This document shows, piece by piece, positions 27,568 through 36,299 of a stretch of 64,000 nt of DNA; positions within the stretch are counted from its first letter, which is position 1; every line of letters starts with the position of its first letter. The stretch is taken from positions 3,720,001 to 3,784,000 of the forward strand of contig NZ_CP080382.1 in NCBI RefSeq assembly GCF_019443425.1, written 5' to 3'. A program made the translations under genes and the position numbers. The notes beneath the pieces are model-generated. The model did not search any database, was not told where the DNA came from, and saw only the letters and a list, made by a program, of their open reading frames with translations. Origin of the DNA: Arthrobacter sp. PAMC25284. Lineage in GTDB: Bacteria; Actinomycetota; Actinomycetes; Actinomycetales; Micrococcaceae.

Positions 27568-27659
27568 GGTGGAACTCGCCTCGCTGACGCTGGTGTTTCG
27601 GGTGGTGGAAAAGTTCAAGATTACCAGTCGGGTCCGTGGACACTGCGACGGGGGATGCC

Positions 27660-27665
27660 TAGGCT
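27660..27665 (+). promoter_or_regulatory. -10 box, leaderless promoter of the MBL-fold gene
   Basis: TAGGCT, then GGCCCG, then the ATG at 27672. No Shine-Dalgarno sequence is possible in this spacing. Confidence 0.55.
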
Positions 27666-27671
27666 GGCCCG

Positions 27672-28328
27672 ATGAAGCTCACGAAATTCACCCATGCCTG
27701 CGTCCGCCTCGAAAAGGACGGCCGGGTCCTGGTGCTGGATCCGGGGACCTTTTCCGAAACGGACCAGGCCTTGGCCGGGGCTGACGCCGTGCTGATCACC
27801 CACGAGCATCCTGACCACATAGACGTCGAGGCCGTGGTGTCGGCGCTGCTCGGGAGCAACGTCCTGCAGCTCTTCGCCCCGGAAGGGGTCGCGGCCCAAC
27901 TGAGGGGAAAGTCCGACGGTGCCGCGGAGCGGATCCACACCGTGGCCCCGGGGGAGGACTTCGACGCGGCGGGATTCGCGGTGAAGAGCTTCGGCGGCCA
28001 GCACGCCCTGATCCACCCGCAGATTCCGGTGGTGGCCAATATCGGCTACCTCGTGGATTCCAATCTGTACCACCCCGGGGATTCCTTCATCATTCCCGAC
28101 GGCGTCGAGGTCCGGACCCTGCTCGTGCCGATCCACGCGCCATGGAACAAGGTCGGTGACGTTGTGGACTTCGTGATCGGGATCCGCGCGCCGCGGGCCT
28201 TCCAGATCCACGACGCGCTGCTCAACGCCAGCGGACTGGGGCTCGTCGAGGGGCATGTCACCCGGTTCGGCGCCAAGTACGGGACCGATTTCCGGCACCT
28301 GGACAGCGGCGAGTCGGTGGAGCTGTAG
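27672..28328 (+). CDS. MBL-fold metal-dependent hydrolase
   Basis: A 218-residue metallo-beta-lactamase-fold protein similar to the UlaG/YtkL group. The metal motif is ITHEHPDHIDVEAV (HxHxDH), with additional ligands in FGGQHALIH and in HAPWNKV, and an aspartate at NLYHPGDSF. No signal peptide, so cytoplasmic. The exact substrate is unknown; members cleave phosphoester or lactone bonds. Transcription is probably leaderless from the TAGGCT box. It lies divergent from zur and is convergent with the Cds1-like gene. Confidence 0.87.
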   Translation: MKLTKFTHACVRLEKDGRVLVLDPGTFSETDQALAGADAVLITHEHPDHIDVEAVVSALLGSNVLQLFAPEGVAAQLRGKSDGAAERIHTVAPGEDFDAAGFAVKSFGGQHALIHPQIPVVANIGYLVDSNLYHPGDSFIIPDGVEVRTLLVPIHAPWNKVGDVVDFVIGIRAPRAFQIHDALLNASGLGLVEGHVTRFGAKYGTDFRHLDSGESVEL

Positions 28329-28380
28329 CGATCCCGGACGGACCCGGGGCAGGAGCCTGCCGGCGGGATTCGGCCGGTTC

Positions 28381-29484
28381 CTAGGACGGCCAGGCCCCGG
28401 TCGCGAAGAAACGGGCGATGGCCGCCTCGTACGGTTCCGGATCGAGGTCCTGGCTGCGCAGCCAGTCCTGGTTGTAGTAGTTCCCGGCGTACCGTTCCCC
28501 GCCGTCGCACATGAGGGAGACGATGCTGCCGCGGCGGCCGTCGGCGATCATGCCGGCGATGAGCTGCCACACACCCCACAGATTGGTCCCGGTCGAGGGG
28601 CCTGCGTGCAGCCCGGCGTGCTCCTGCAAATGCCGCATCGCAGCCACCGACGCGGCATCGGGAACCTCGATCATGTGGTCAATGACCGCGGGGACGAAGC
28701 TGGGTTCGAGCCGGGGGCGGCCGATGCCCTCGATCCGGGACGGCAGTGCTGTTCCCGGCGTGGCAGAGGCGCCGCCATGACCGCCGCGGGCTGCCAGCCA
28801 GCCTGGGCGAAAAGCGGAGTTCTGCGGGTCCACGACGCACAACTGCGTGTTGTGGCTCTGGTAGCGGAGGTAGCGGCCGATCGTGGCGGAGGTGCCGCCG
28901 GTCCCGGCGCCGACAACGATCCAGTCCGGAACGGGATGTTCCTCCAGCGCCAGCTGGCCGAAGATCGACTCCGCGATGTTGTTGTTGCCCCGCCAGTCGG
29001 TGGCGCGCTCGGCGTAGGTGAACTGGTCCATATAGTGGCCGTTGGTGCTGCGGGCCAGCTCACCGGCGACATCGTAAACTTCCGAGGCATGGTCCACCAG
29101 CACACAGGACCCGCCGAACTGCTCGATCAGGGCGATCTTCTCGCGGCTCGTGGTGCGGGCCATCACGGCCATAAACGGCAGGCCCAGCAATTGGGCGAAA
29201 TAGGCTTCCGAGACCGCGGTGCTTCCGCTCGAGGCTTCCACGATCGTGGTGCCTTCCCTGATCCAGCCGTTGACCAGGCCGAAGAGGAAAAGGGAACGGG
29301 CCAGCCGGTGTTTGAGGCTGCCCGTGCGGTGGGTGGACTCGTCCTTAAGGTACAGCCGGACGCCCCACTGTTCCGGAAGCGGGACCGAATACAAATGAGT
29401 GTCGGCGGACCGGTTATTCTCTGCATTGATTCTGCGGATGGCCTCGTCGGCCCACGCACGGTCCTGGTTACGCATACTAATCAC
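28381..29484 (-). CDS. PLP-dependent cysteine desulfhydrase (Cds1-like)
   Basis: A 367-residue fold-type II PLP enzyme of the cysteine synthase superfamily. The PLP lysine is in [14 protein letters not shown], the substrate loop is [14 protein letters not shown], and the phosphate cup is [14 protein letters not shown]. The length, the GSLKHR motif and the late [10 protein letters not shown] resemble mycobacterial Cds1, which releases H2S from cysteine, rather than CysK. I chose the GTG at 29484 because a TAGTCT -10 box lies exactly 6 nt upstream; an ATG at 29475 is an alternative. It is divergent from a rhodanese gene only 47 bp away, so the two may form a sulfur-handling pair. Confidence 0.87.
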   Translation of the reverse strand: MISMRNQDRAWADEAIRRINAENNRSADTHLYSVPLPEQWGVRLYLKDESTHRTGSLKHRLARSLFLFGLVNGWIREGTTIVEASSGSTAVSEAYFAQLLGLPFMAVMARTTSREKIALIEQFGGSCVLVDHASEVYDVAGELARSTNGHYMDQFTYAERATDWRGNNNIAESIFGQLALEEHPVPDWIVVGAGTGGTSATIGRYLRYQSHNTQLCVVDPQNSAFRPGWLAARGGHGGASATPGTALPSRIEGIGRPRLEPSFVPAVIDHMIEVPDAASVAAMRHLQEHAGLHAGPSTGTNLWGVWQLIAGMIADGRRGSIVSLMCDGGERYAGNYYNQDWLRSQDLDPEPYEAAIARFFATGAWPS

Positions 29485-29490
29485 CGCACC

Positions 29491-29496
29491 AGACTA
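29491..29496 (-). promoter_or_regulatory. -10 box, leaderless promoter of the Cds1-like gene
   Basis: TAGTCT on the minus strand, GGTGCG, then GTG. It shares a 47-bp intergenic region with the divergent rhodanese promoter. Confidence 0.5.
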
Positions 29497-29519
29497 CCTG
29501 CGGCCCTGATCCGCGTGGA

Positions 29520-29525
29520 TATAGT
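29520..29525 (+). promoter_or_regulatory. -10 box, leaderless promoter of the rhodanese gene
   Basis: TATAGT, GGGCAG, then the ATG at 29532. A very good -10 match with no room for a ribosome binding site. Confidence 0.55.
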
Positions 29526-29531
29526 GGGCAG

Positions 29532-30368
29532 ATGCAGACCCTGATGGATGTGGCCGAACTCAACGACCGGCGGCACTCCGGCCGGCGGACCGTCCTGCTG
29601 GACGTGCGCTGGGCGCTGGGAGACCCGCATGGCCGCGACCATTACCTCGGCGGACACCTGCCCGGGGCGGTCTTTGTTGATCTCGCGGGCGAACTCGCCG
29701 GCCCCGCGGATCCCCGGCGGGGCCGGCACCCGCTTCCGCCGCGTGACCGGTTCGAGGAATCGGTGCGCCGCTGGGGTGTCCGCGACAACGACGTGGTGGT
29801 GGTCTACGACGACAGCGGCAATACGGCCGCCGCACGGCTCTGGTGGATGCTGCGGCATGCCGGTTTCCAGACTGTGTACCTGCTCGACGGCGGCCTCGCC
29901 GCCTGGCGCGCGGCAGGCTACGGACTGGCCACGGGGCCGGAATCGCCGGCTCGCGGCGACGTCACGCTCTCCGACGGCGCGATGCCGATCATCGACGCCG
30001 GACAGGCTGCGGCCTGGGCAGGGGCGGGACTGCTGCTCGACGCCCGCGCGGTGGAGCGGTACCGCGGCGAAATCGAACCGGTCGATCCCCGGGCCGGCCA
30101 CATTCCGGGCGCCGTCAGCGCCCCCACCGCCGCGAACCTCGGCAACGACGGTCGTTTTCTGCCCGCTGCGGAACTGCGGCAGCGTTTCGCCGCGCTGGGG
30201 ATGAGCGATGATGTCCCCGCCGCCGTCTATTGCGGCTCCGGTGTCACCGCGGCCCACGAAATCGCGGCGCTGGAAATCGCAGGCTTTCCGGCTGCACTAT
30301 ATCCGGGCTCCTTCTCCGAATGGTCCAACAACCCGGCGAACCCGGTGGTGACCGGACCGGGGCAGTAG
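29532..30368 (+). CDS. sulfurtransferase, two rhodanese domains
   Basis: A 278-residue protein with tandem rhodanese domains, of the thiosulfate/3-mercaptopyruvate sulfurtransferase type. The first, inactive domain contains LLDVRWALGDPHGRDHYLGG and VVVVYDDSGNTAAARLWW; the second has the catalytic cysteine in AVYCGSGVTAAHEIAAL. The CGSGVTA loop is the 3-mercaptopyruvate sulfurtransferase pattern. Cytoplasmic. It is divergent from the Cds1-like gene, which makes sulfide from cysteine, so linked sulfur metabolism is likely but inferred. It is convergent with the response regulator. Confidence 0.92.
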   Translation: MQTLMDVAELNDRRHSGRRTVLLDVRWALGDPHGRDHYLGGHLPGAVFVDLAGELAGPADPRRGRHPLPPRDRFEESVRRWGVRDNDVVVVYDDSGNTAAARLWWMLRHAGFQTVYLLDGGLAAWRAAGYGLATGPESPARGDVTLSDGAMPIIDAGQAAAWAGAGLLLDARAVERYRGEIEPVDPRAGHIPGAVSAPTAANLGNDGRFLPAAELRQRFAALGMSDDVPAAVYCGSGVTAAHEIAALEIAGFPAALYPGSFSEWSNNPANPVVTGPGQ

Positions 30369-30435
30369 CCGCAGCGCCGGACCAGTCACGGTCCGGAACC
30401 CGCGCCGTGATCGGGTCCGGCCCCGGCACCGCAGC

Positions 30436-31095
30436 TTATCCCTGCTGCCCCGGGATCCGGATAAGCCGGCGCCGGGTCGCAGCGGCGATGGCCGCGGTGC
30501 GGTTCTCCACCCCGAGTTTTCCGTAGATGTGCACCAGATGGGTCTTGACGGTTGCCTCGGAAATGAAGATCTGTTTGGCGATGGCGCGGTTGGACAGCCC
30601 GGTCGCGAGCAATTCGAGCAATTGGGCTTCCCTCGGGGTGAGCGCGGTGGCGGGATTGCTGATCCGGTTCATCAGCAATGCCGCGATTTTTGGAGCCAGG
30701 GCAGTCTGGCCGGCGGCGGCCGCCAGCACGGCCTGCCGGATCTCTTCCGGTGCCGCATCCTTGAGCATGTAGCCGCTGGCCCCTGCCTCCACGGCGGCCA
30801 GGATGTCCGCATCCGAGTCGTACGTGGTCAGGATCAGGACCGGCGGGGCTGCCTCCAACAGCCTGATCCGTGAAGTCGCGGTGACTCCGTCCATGCCTGC
30901 GCCCATTTGCAGGTCCATCAGCACCACATCGACCGGGTCGTCCAGGGTTTGCAGCCGGTGCAGTTCCCTGAGCGCGGCGTCGCCGTCGGCGGCTTCGGCT
31001 GCGACGGCGATGCCCTCGAATCCGGTGAGCATGGCCCGCAGTCCTGCCCTGACGACGGGATGGTCATCAACGAGCAGAATACGGATGTCGTTCAT
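30436..31095 (-). CDS. NarL/LuxR-type response regulator
   Basis: A 219-residue response regulator. The receiver domain has IRILLVDDHPVVRAGLRAML, the phospho-acceptor aspartate in VVLMDLQMG and the switch lysine in YMLKDAAPEEI. The C-terminal LuxR helix-turn-helix is TPREAQLLELLATGLSNRAI followed by TVKTHLVHIYGKLGV. It overlaps the histidine kinase by ATGA on its upstream side, so kinase and regulator are coupled. The likely target is the divergent ABC exporter; see the inverted repeat between them. Confidence 0.93.
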   Translation of the reverse strand: MNDIRILLVDDHPVVRAGLRAMLTGFEGIAVAAEAADGDAALRELHRLQTLDDPVDVVLMDLQMGAGMDGVTATSRIRLLEAAPPVLILTTYDSDADILAAVEAGASGYMLKDAAPEEIRQAVLAAAAGQTALAPKIAALLMNRISNPATALTPREAQLLELLATGLSNRAIAKQIFISEATVKTHLVHIYGKLGVENRTAAIAAATRRRLIRIPGQQG

Positions 31096-32429
31096 TGTGT
31101 TGGCCTTCCGGGCGTGCCGCCCAATGGCAGGCGTATGGCCACCACCGTACCTTCCCCGGGAGCGGATTCGATGTCGAGTGAGCCGTGGAGGGCTGTGACC
31201 CGTTCCTGCAGTGACCGCAGCCCGAACCCACTCCCGTCCGTTGGGGCCTGCATTCGGGCGGCCAATCCGGCGGGGTTAAAGCCGATACCGTCATCAAAGA
31301 TATCCAGGGTGACTTCACTGCCCAGAAAGGCGACGGTCACCACGGCATTGCCGGCGGCGGCGTGGTCCCTGACGTTGGCGAGGCTCGCCTGGGCGGCGCG
31401 CAGCAGGGTCACCCGGTACTGTTGCGGCAGCTCCGTAGGGTCGCCGTCGAGTTCGAACCGGCAGCGCAGCCCGGCGCCCCGGGCCGCGGAACTGGTTTCC
31501 GTGTTGATGCAGAGTCTGCGCAGGCTGTCCACGAGGGAGGACTCCTGCAGTTCCGGGGAGGAGAGGCCCCGGACAAAATTCCGGGCCTCAGCCAGGTTCT
31601 CCGAGGCGGTCTGCTGCACGAGTGCCAAGCGTGCGGTGGCGGTGGCGGTGTCGCCGTCGGCGATTGACTTTTCCGCCGCGCGGGCCACCAGGACAATGCT
31701 GGAGAGCCCCTGGGCGAGGGTGTCGTGGATTTCCCGGGCGAGCCGCTCGCGTTCGGCGACCACGCCCGCGTCGTGCTGGGTTGCGGCCAGTTCCGCCCGG
31801 GTGCTGCGGAGTACATCGGCGGCACGGCGCTGGTTCTCGGCCTCGCGGTAAAGGGCCCGGTATGCCAGACCCGTAACGACGGAAAAAGCCGCGCCAAACA
31901 GCGGGCCCAGCACCACGGCCAGATGGGGGAGCGGGAGTCCGCTGGCCGCCCACTGCGCCGCAACCACCGCAGCCGTCATCAGCGCGATTGCCGGCAGGGC
32001 GACCCGTCGCGGCAACAGGTGCACGTGCAGGAAGAAGAGCGGGAAGGCCAGCCAGGCGAAATCGGCGCTTCCGGCCAGCAGAACGAACCACAACACCGTG
32101 ATGATTCCCAGCCACAGGACCCCGTAGCGGCGCGGATCGAAGTCCGTGCTGCCGGCGGCGAAGCGCTTTTCCATGATGGTGCCGAAGAGGTAGACGCCGG
32201 CCAGAACAGCCGCGGTCCCGGTCAGGGCATAGTGCAGGGGGTCCCCGCCGCCTGATATCAGCAGCCTCAGCACGGCCACGCCCAGCAGGGCGGCGAAGCC
32301 GACGTGCAGCGTCACTCTCAGCGCGCGCAGGACCGCGGCTAACGGAGCGGCATCCAGGCCGCTGAGCAGATCGATGGATCCCTGGACACCGGCCCCGTCC
32401 GGGGTGTGGCGTGATTCCGTGACAGGCAT
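31092..32429 (-). CDS. sensor histidine kinase, HisKA_3 type
   Basis: A 445-residue membrane kinase. Residues 30-200 contain about six hydrophobic helices (LHVGFAALLGVAVLRLLI, LFGTIMEKRF follows helix 2) with no large extracellular domain, so the signal may be sensed within the membrane. The phospho-acceptor histidine is in LAREIHDTLAQGLSSIVLVA, and the ATPase part has FDDGIGFNP and GFGLRSLQERVTALHG. It partners the coupled NarL-type regulator. The ATG lies 6 nt after a TAAGCT -10 box. It resembles intramembrane-sensing kinases next to ABC exporters. Confidence 0.93.
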   Translation of the reverse strand: MPVTESRHTPDGAGVQGSIDLLSGLDAAPLAAVLRALRVTLHVGFAALLGVAVLRLLISGGGDPLHYALTGTAAVLAGVYLFGTIMEKRFAAGSTDFDPRRYGVLWLGIITVLWFVLLAGSADFAWLAFPLFFLHVHLLPRRVALPAIALMTAAVVAAQWAASGLPLPHLAVVLGPLFGAAFSVVTGLAYRALYREAENQRRAADVLRSTRAELAATQHDAGVVAERERLAREIHDTLAQGLSSIVLVARAAEKSIADGDTATATARLALVQQTASENLAEARNFVRGLSSPELQESSLVDSLRRLCINTETSSAARGAGLRCRFELDGDPTELPQQYRVTLLRAAQASLANVRDHAAAGNAVVTVAFLGSEVTLDIFDDGIGFNPAGLAARMQAPTDGSGFGLRSLQERVTALHGSLDIESAPGEGTVVAIRLPLGGTPGRPTQ

Positions 32430-32435
32430 TGGATC

Positions 32436-32441
32436 AGCTTA
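32436..32441 (-). promoter_or_regulatory. -10 box, leaderless promoter of the two-component operon
   Basis: TAAGCT on the minus strand, GATCCA, then the kinase ATG. Confidence 0.5.
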
Positions 32442-32463
32442 TGCCGGTCCTGTCAGGGCGGGA

Positions 32464-32516
32464 TCAACCAAATGGTTGAGCCGGGGATCAGCCATTCGTC
32501 CGCCGCGTATCAACCA
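32464..32516. promoter_or_regulatory. inverted repeat plus third half-site, candidate response-regulator operator
   Basis: TCAACCA-AA-TGGTTGA at 32464-32479 is a perfect inverted repeat, and a third TCAACCA lies at 32510-32516. They sit between the two-component operon and the divergent ABC exporter genes, where a NarL-type regulator would bind. Confidence 0.55.
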
Positions 32517-32605
32517 GCTGCGCGATGGCGCCGGGGGCCGGCCCGCAGGAGAGTGGAGGTAAGAGCCTTTTGGTTGCCGCGCCACCCACTGAAAGAAGAA
32601 CCAAC

Positions 32606-33739
32606 GTGTTTCTTGCTATCCGCGATATTCGCTTTGCCAAGGGCCGGTTTGCCCTGATGGGCGGCGTCGTTGCCCTGATCACCCTGCTGCTGGTTATGCT
32701 CTCGGGTTTGACGGCCGGCCTGGCCGACCAGTCGACGTCGGCGATCGCCAAACTCGGAGCCGGCAACACCGGCCCGGGCACCTCCGGGCCGGTGGACCGC
32801 ATCGTCTTCGGCGCCCCCGGCACCAGTGAGCCCAAGGCTTCCTTCACTGAAAGTGAAGTCACCGCTGCGCAGATTGAGAGCTGGAAGAACCAGCCCGGGG
32901 TCGGCAACGCCGAGGCAGTGGGCATCAGCCAGACCCGGTTCCAGTCCGTCGCAGGCGGCAGCGGCGCGGCCGCAGGCACCACCAACGTCGCGGTCTTCGG
33001 CGTCTCACAGGACGGCCAGCTGGCACCGTCGCCGGTCACATCCGACACGGTGGTGATCGGCAAAACCGTCGCCGCGGCCCTGTCCCTGAACACCGGGGAC
33101 CGGGCCAGCGTCGGGGGAACCGAACTGACCGTCAGCGCCGTGGTCGAGGACCAGTGGTACTCCCACACCAGTGTCGTCTGGACCGCGCTTCCCACCTGGT
33201 CCAGGCTGTCCCACCTGACCGACCCGGAGCAGCTCGGAACCGTCGGCACCATCACCTACAACGATGGCGCCACCGTTGACGAGGCTGCCGCCAACGCCGC
33301 AGCCCGGACCGTGAGCGATTCGCGAACCGGGTCCTTTCAGGCGCTGGGCTCCTTCAAGAGCGAGAACGGCTCTCTGGCCCTGATGCAGGCATTTCTCTAC
33401 GGCATCTCCGCCCTGGTCATCGTGGCCTTCCTGACCGTATGGACCGTCCAGCGGACCCGCGACATTGCGGTGCTGAAGGCAATGGGGGCAGCCGGCAGCT
33501 ATATCCTGCGCGACGCCATCACCCAGGCTGCGATCGTCCTGCTCGCCGGTGCCGGAATCGGCGGTGCACTCGGCATCCTCGGCGGCTTCTTCGCAGCCCA
33601 GGCAGCACCCTTTTTGGTCAACCCTGCAACAACACTCCTCCCTATCCTCGGGATCGTTGTCCTCGGCCTGGCCGGTGCGGCACTGGCGGTCCGCCGCGTC
33701 ACCAAGGTCGACGCCCTGATCGCGCTCGGCGGGAACTGA
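32606..33739 (+). CDS. FtsX-type ABC transporter permease
   Basis: A 377-residue permease with one N-terminal helix (GGVVALITLLLVMLSGLTAG), an extracellular domain of about 240 residues, and three C-terminal helices (ALVIVAFLTVWTVQRTRDIA, LLAGAGIGGALGILGGFF, ILGIVVLGLAGAALAVRR). The motif RTRDIAVLKAMGA is the FtsX/MacB contact to the ATPase. The GTG at 32606 gives the usual NVFLAIRDIRFAKGRF beginning. It lies 74 bp before the ATPase gene and forms an exporter with it, probably regulated by the divergent two-component system. Cargo unknown. Confidence 0.9.
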   Translation: MFLAIRDIRFAKGRFALMGGVVALITLLLVMLSGLTAGLADQSTSAIAKLGAGNTGPGTSGPVDRIVFGAPGTSEPKASFTESEVTAAQIESWKNQPGVGNAEAVGISQTRFQSVAGGSGAAAGTTNVAVFGVSQDGQLAPSPVTSDTVVIGKTVAAALSLNTGDRASVGGTELTVSAVVEDQWYSHTSVVWTALPTWSRLSHLTDPEQLGTVGTITYNDGATVDEAAANAAARTVSDSRTGSFQALGSFKSENGSLALMQAFLYGISALVIVAFLTVWTVQRTRDIAVLKAMGAAGSYILRDAITQAAIVLLAGAGIGGALGILGGFFAAQAAPFLVNPATTLLPILGIVVLGLAGAALAVRRVTKVDALIALGGN

Positions 33740-33813
33740 GGCACTTCGCCGCCCGCCGGCCCTGTCCGCGCAACAGTCCCCAGCCCAGCAGTTTCGGAAA
33801 GGAAACACCCCCC

Positions 33814-34530
33814 ATGTCTTTCACCCCCAGCACCGCCGTCCGCGGGCCCCTGAACCTCGTCAACGTCACCCTCGAGTACCCGGACGGGGAGGGAACCATC
33901 AAGGCATTGGACGCCGTGGACCTCACGGTGCAGGCCGGCCAGATGATTTCGCTCGTCGGACCGTCCGGCTCCGGAAAATCCAGTCTCCTCGCGGCCGCCG
34001 CCACCCTCATCCGGCCCACCCACGGACTGGTCATGATCGACGGCACCGACGCGACCGGCCTCGCCGACAAGGACCTCACCGCGCTGCGGCGGGAGAAAAT
34101 CGGCATCATCTTCCAGCAGCCCAACCTGCTCGCGTCGCTCACCGCCGCCGAACAACTCATCATCGGCGACCACCTGCGCGGCAAGGCCGTCAAAGCCGCC
34201 CGGGCCAGGGCAGCTGAACTCCTCGACATTGTCGGACTCTCGTCCTGCGCGGACAAACGCCCGCACCAGCTCTCCGGCGGCCAGCGCCAACGGGTCAACA
34301 TCGCCCGCGCATTGATGGGAGATCCCAGAATCCTGCTGGTCGACGAACCCACGGCGGCCCTGGACCACGAACGCAGCGACTCCATCGTCCGGCTCCTGCG
34401 CCGCGTCACCGACGACTTTATGGTCGCCACCGTGATGGTCACCCACGACACCGAATTCGTCCCGCTGACCGACGCCGTGGCGACTATGCGCGACGGGAAA
34501 CTCACTGCCCCTGTGCTGACGGCGGCCTGA
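33814..34530 (+). CDS. ABC transporter ATP-binding protein (LolD/MacB type)
   Basis: A 238-residue ATPase. Walker A LVGPSGSGKSSLLAAAATLI, Q-loop IFQQPNLLASL, signature QLSGGQRQRVNIARALMG, Walker B LLVDEPTAAL and switch VTHD are all present. The GTIKALDAVDL N-terminus is typical of MacB/LolD-like subunits that work with FtsX-type permeases, here the upstream gene. The ATG at 33814 has AAAGGAAAC upstream; the longer open frame is upstream intergenic sequence. Confidence 0.92.
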   Translation: MSFTPSTAVRGPLNLVNVTLEYPDGEGTIKALDAVDLTVQAGQMISLVGPSGSGKSSLLAAAATLIRPTHGLVMIDGTDATGLADKDLTALRREKIGIIFQQPNLLASLTAAEQLIIGDHLRGKAVKAARARAAELLDIVGLSSCADKRPHQLSGGQRQRVNIARALMGDPRILLVDEPTAALDHERSDSIVRLLRRVTDDFMVATVMVTHDTEFVPLTDAVATMRDGKLTAPVLTAA

Positions 34531-34624
34531 GACCCTGCCAGCCCGGCGGGACCCGGTTCCGGAGAAACCTACTGGCGGGTATCGCTGTGAGCGGACGAAT
34601 TAGATAACGGAACGGCAACGGGCG

Positions 34625-34630
34625 TAACGT
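34625..34630 (+). promoter_or_regulatory. -10 box, leaderless promoter of the ADH gene
   Basis: TAACGT, CAGAAT, then the ATG at 34637. Confidence 0.45.
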
Positions 34631-34636
34631 CAGAAT

Positions 34637-35806
34637 ATGACTCCAGGACGCCCCGTACCCCCGCCCCTCGCCACTGCCCTGCCCGAGCTGGGCGACGCCC
34701 AGCTGATCGACAACGTTCAGGCTGACGGCAGCACCCTCGTTGCAGCCTACGGCTCCACGTCCGCCGACAGCGGCCTGGTTCCGCTGACCGTTGCACGCCG
34801 CGCACCCAAGGCCGACGACGTCGAGATTTCCATCGACTTCGTCGGCCTGTGCCACTCGGATGTTCACGCCACCCGCGGTGAATGGGGCGGCGACAAGTAC
34901 CCGCTCGTTCCGGGCCACGAAATCGTCGGCCGCGTCAGCCGCGTCGGCTCCGACGTCGATGACTTCGCGGTCGGTGACCGCGTCGGCGTCGGCTGCATGG
35001 TCGATTCCTGCCGCGAATGTGAGGCCTGCCTCGACGGCCTCGAGCAGTACTGCGAAAAGGGCATGATCGGCACCTACGGCGCTCATGATCCGCGCAACGC
35101 CGACGCCGTCACCCAGGGCGGCTACTCCACCTCCATCGTGGTGGACCGCAACTACGTTCTCACCATCCCGGAAGGTCTGGACCCGGCCGCCGCGGCGCCG
35201 CTGCTCTGCGCCGGTGTGACCACCTACTCGCCGCTGAACCACTTCGAGGTGGAAGCGGGCGACGTCGTCGGTGTCGTTGGACTCGGCGGCCTGGGCCACA
35301 TGGCCGTGAAGATTGCCAAGGCCATGGGCGCCGAGGTCAAGGTCTTCACCACCTCGGAGAAGAAGTTCGCCGCCGCCCGTGAACTCGGTGCGGACGACGT
35401 CATCCTCTCCAAGGACCCGGCCGCGATGGCCGCAGCGGGCCGCAGCATCGACGTCATCATCGACACCGTCGCAGCCCCGCACGACCTCAACCCGTACTTC
35501 CGCACGCTCCGCCAGGACGGCGCGCTGTTCCAGCTGGGACTGCCGTCCGAGGCAATGCCGCCGGTCAACCCCGGTGCCCTCATCAGCCGCCGGATCGCGT
35601 ACGCCGGTTCGCTGATCGGCGGCATCGCCGAGACCCAGGAAATGCTGGACTTCTGCGCCGAGCACGGTGTGGTTTCCGACATCGAAATGGTGTCCGCGGA
35701 CCAGTTGAACAAGGCCTACGACCGGATGGTGGCCGGCGACGTCAAGTACCGGTTCGTCCTGGACGTGAGCACTCTCCACGCCCCGTCGGGAAGCGCCGAC
35801 GCATGA
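34637..35806 (+). CDS. zinc-dependent NAD(P) alcohol dehydrogenase (cinnamyl-alcohol type)
   Basis: A 389-residue medium-chain dehydrogenase. The catalytic zinc ligands are in VGLCHSDVHATRGEWG and PLVPGHEIVGRV, the structural zinc cysteines in CMVDSCRECEACLDGLEQYC, and the coenzyme fold is VVGVVGLGGLGHMAVKIAKAMG. This is the YahK/cinnamyl alcohol dehydrogenase-like subfamily that reduces aldehydes with NADPH. About 40 residues precede the usual N-terminus; the start is nevertheless supported by the -10 box 6 nt upstream. It overlaps the HIT gene by ATGA. Confidence 0.93.
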   Translation: MTPGRPVPPPLATALPELGDAQLIDNVQADGSTLVAAYGSTSADSGLVPLTVARRAPKADDVEISIDFVGLCHSDVHATRGEWGGDKYPLVPGHEIVGRVSRVGSDVDDFAVGDRVGVGCMVDSCRECEACLDGLEQYCEKGMIGTYGAHDPRNADAVTQGGYSTSIVVDRNYVLTIPEGLDPAAAAPLLCAGVTTYSPLNHFEVEAGDVVGVVGLGGLGHMAVKIAKAMGAEVKVFTTSEKKFAAARELGADDVILSKDPAAMAAAGRSIDVIIDTVAAPHDLNPYFRTLRQDGALFQLGLPSEAMPPVNPGALISRRIAYAGSLIGGIAETQEMLDFCAEHGVVSDIEMVSADQLNKAYDRMVAGDVKYRFVLDVSTLHAPSGSADA

Positions 35807-36231
35807 GCACCATCTTCACCCGGATCATCAACGGTGAAATCCCCGGACGGTTCGTGTGGCGCGAGGACGATGTGGTGGCATTCCTGACAATGGGTCCGTT
35901 GGCCGACGGCCACACCCTGGTGGTGCCCACCGAGGAAGTCGACCGCTGGACCGACGCCCCGCCCGAGCTTCTGGCCCGGGTCATGGAGGTCGCACGCAAG
36001 ATCGGCGCCGTCCAGGTGGACGTCTTCGACGCCGCCCGCGCGGGTCTGATCGTGGCCGGCTACGAAGTCAACCACCTGCACGTCCACGTGTGGCCCTCCA
36101 ATTCGATGGCCGACTATGATTTCGGATCGGCGGACCAGAATCCCGACCCGGCACGGCTCGATGCTAATGCGGAAAAACTCCGCGACGGGCTGCGGTCGGC
36201 TGGCTACACGGAACAGGTCCCGCTGGCCTGA
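35803..36231 (+). CDS. HIT-family nucleotide hydrolase/transferase
   Basis: A 142-residue histidine-triad protein. The triad is NHLHVHVWPS (HxHxHx), preceded by the nucleotide-binding region IFTRIINGEIPGRFVWREDDVVAF (split: IINGEIPGRFVWREDD). The ATG overlaps the ADH stop (ATGA), so it is expressed with it. Members hydrolyse adenosine 5'-phosphoramidates or dinucleoside polyphosphates; which substrate applies here is unknown. A long hairpin terminator follows. Confidence 0.92.
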   Translation: MSTIFTRIINGEIPGRFVWREDDVVAFLTMGPLADGHTLVVPTEEVDRWTDAPPELLARVMEVARKIGAVQVDVFDAARAGLIVAGYEVNHLHVHVWPSNSMADYDFGSADQNPDPARLDANAEKLRDGLRSAGYTEQVPLA

Positions 36232-36250
36232 TCCGCGGCACGTACTACGG

Positions 36251-36299
36251 CGCTGGCGTCGGCCTCCTGCCCCTTCGGGGGCTTCAGGCCGGCGCCAGC
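36251..36299. terminator. bidirectional hairpin between HIT gene and hrpA
   Basis: Outer arms GCTGGCGTCGGCCT and AGGCCGGCGCCAGC pair with one G-T mismatch, and an inner GCCCC/GGGG stem closes on TTC. It overlaps the last codons of hrpA and lies between two convergent genes. It lacks a strong T-run. Confidence 0.65.
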
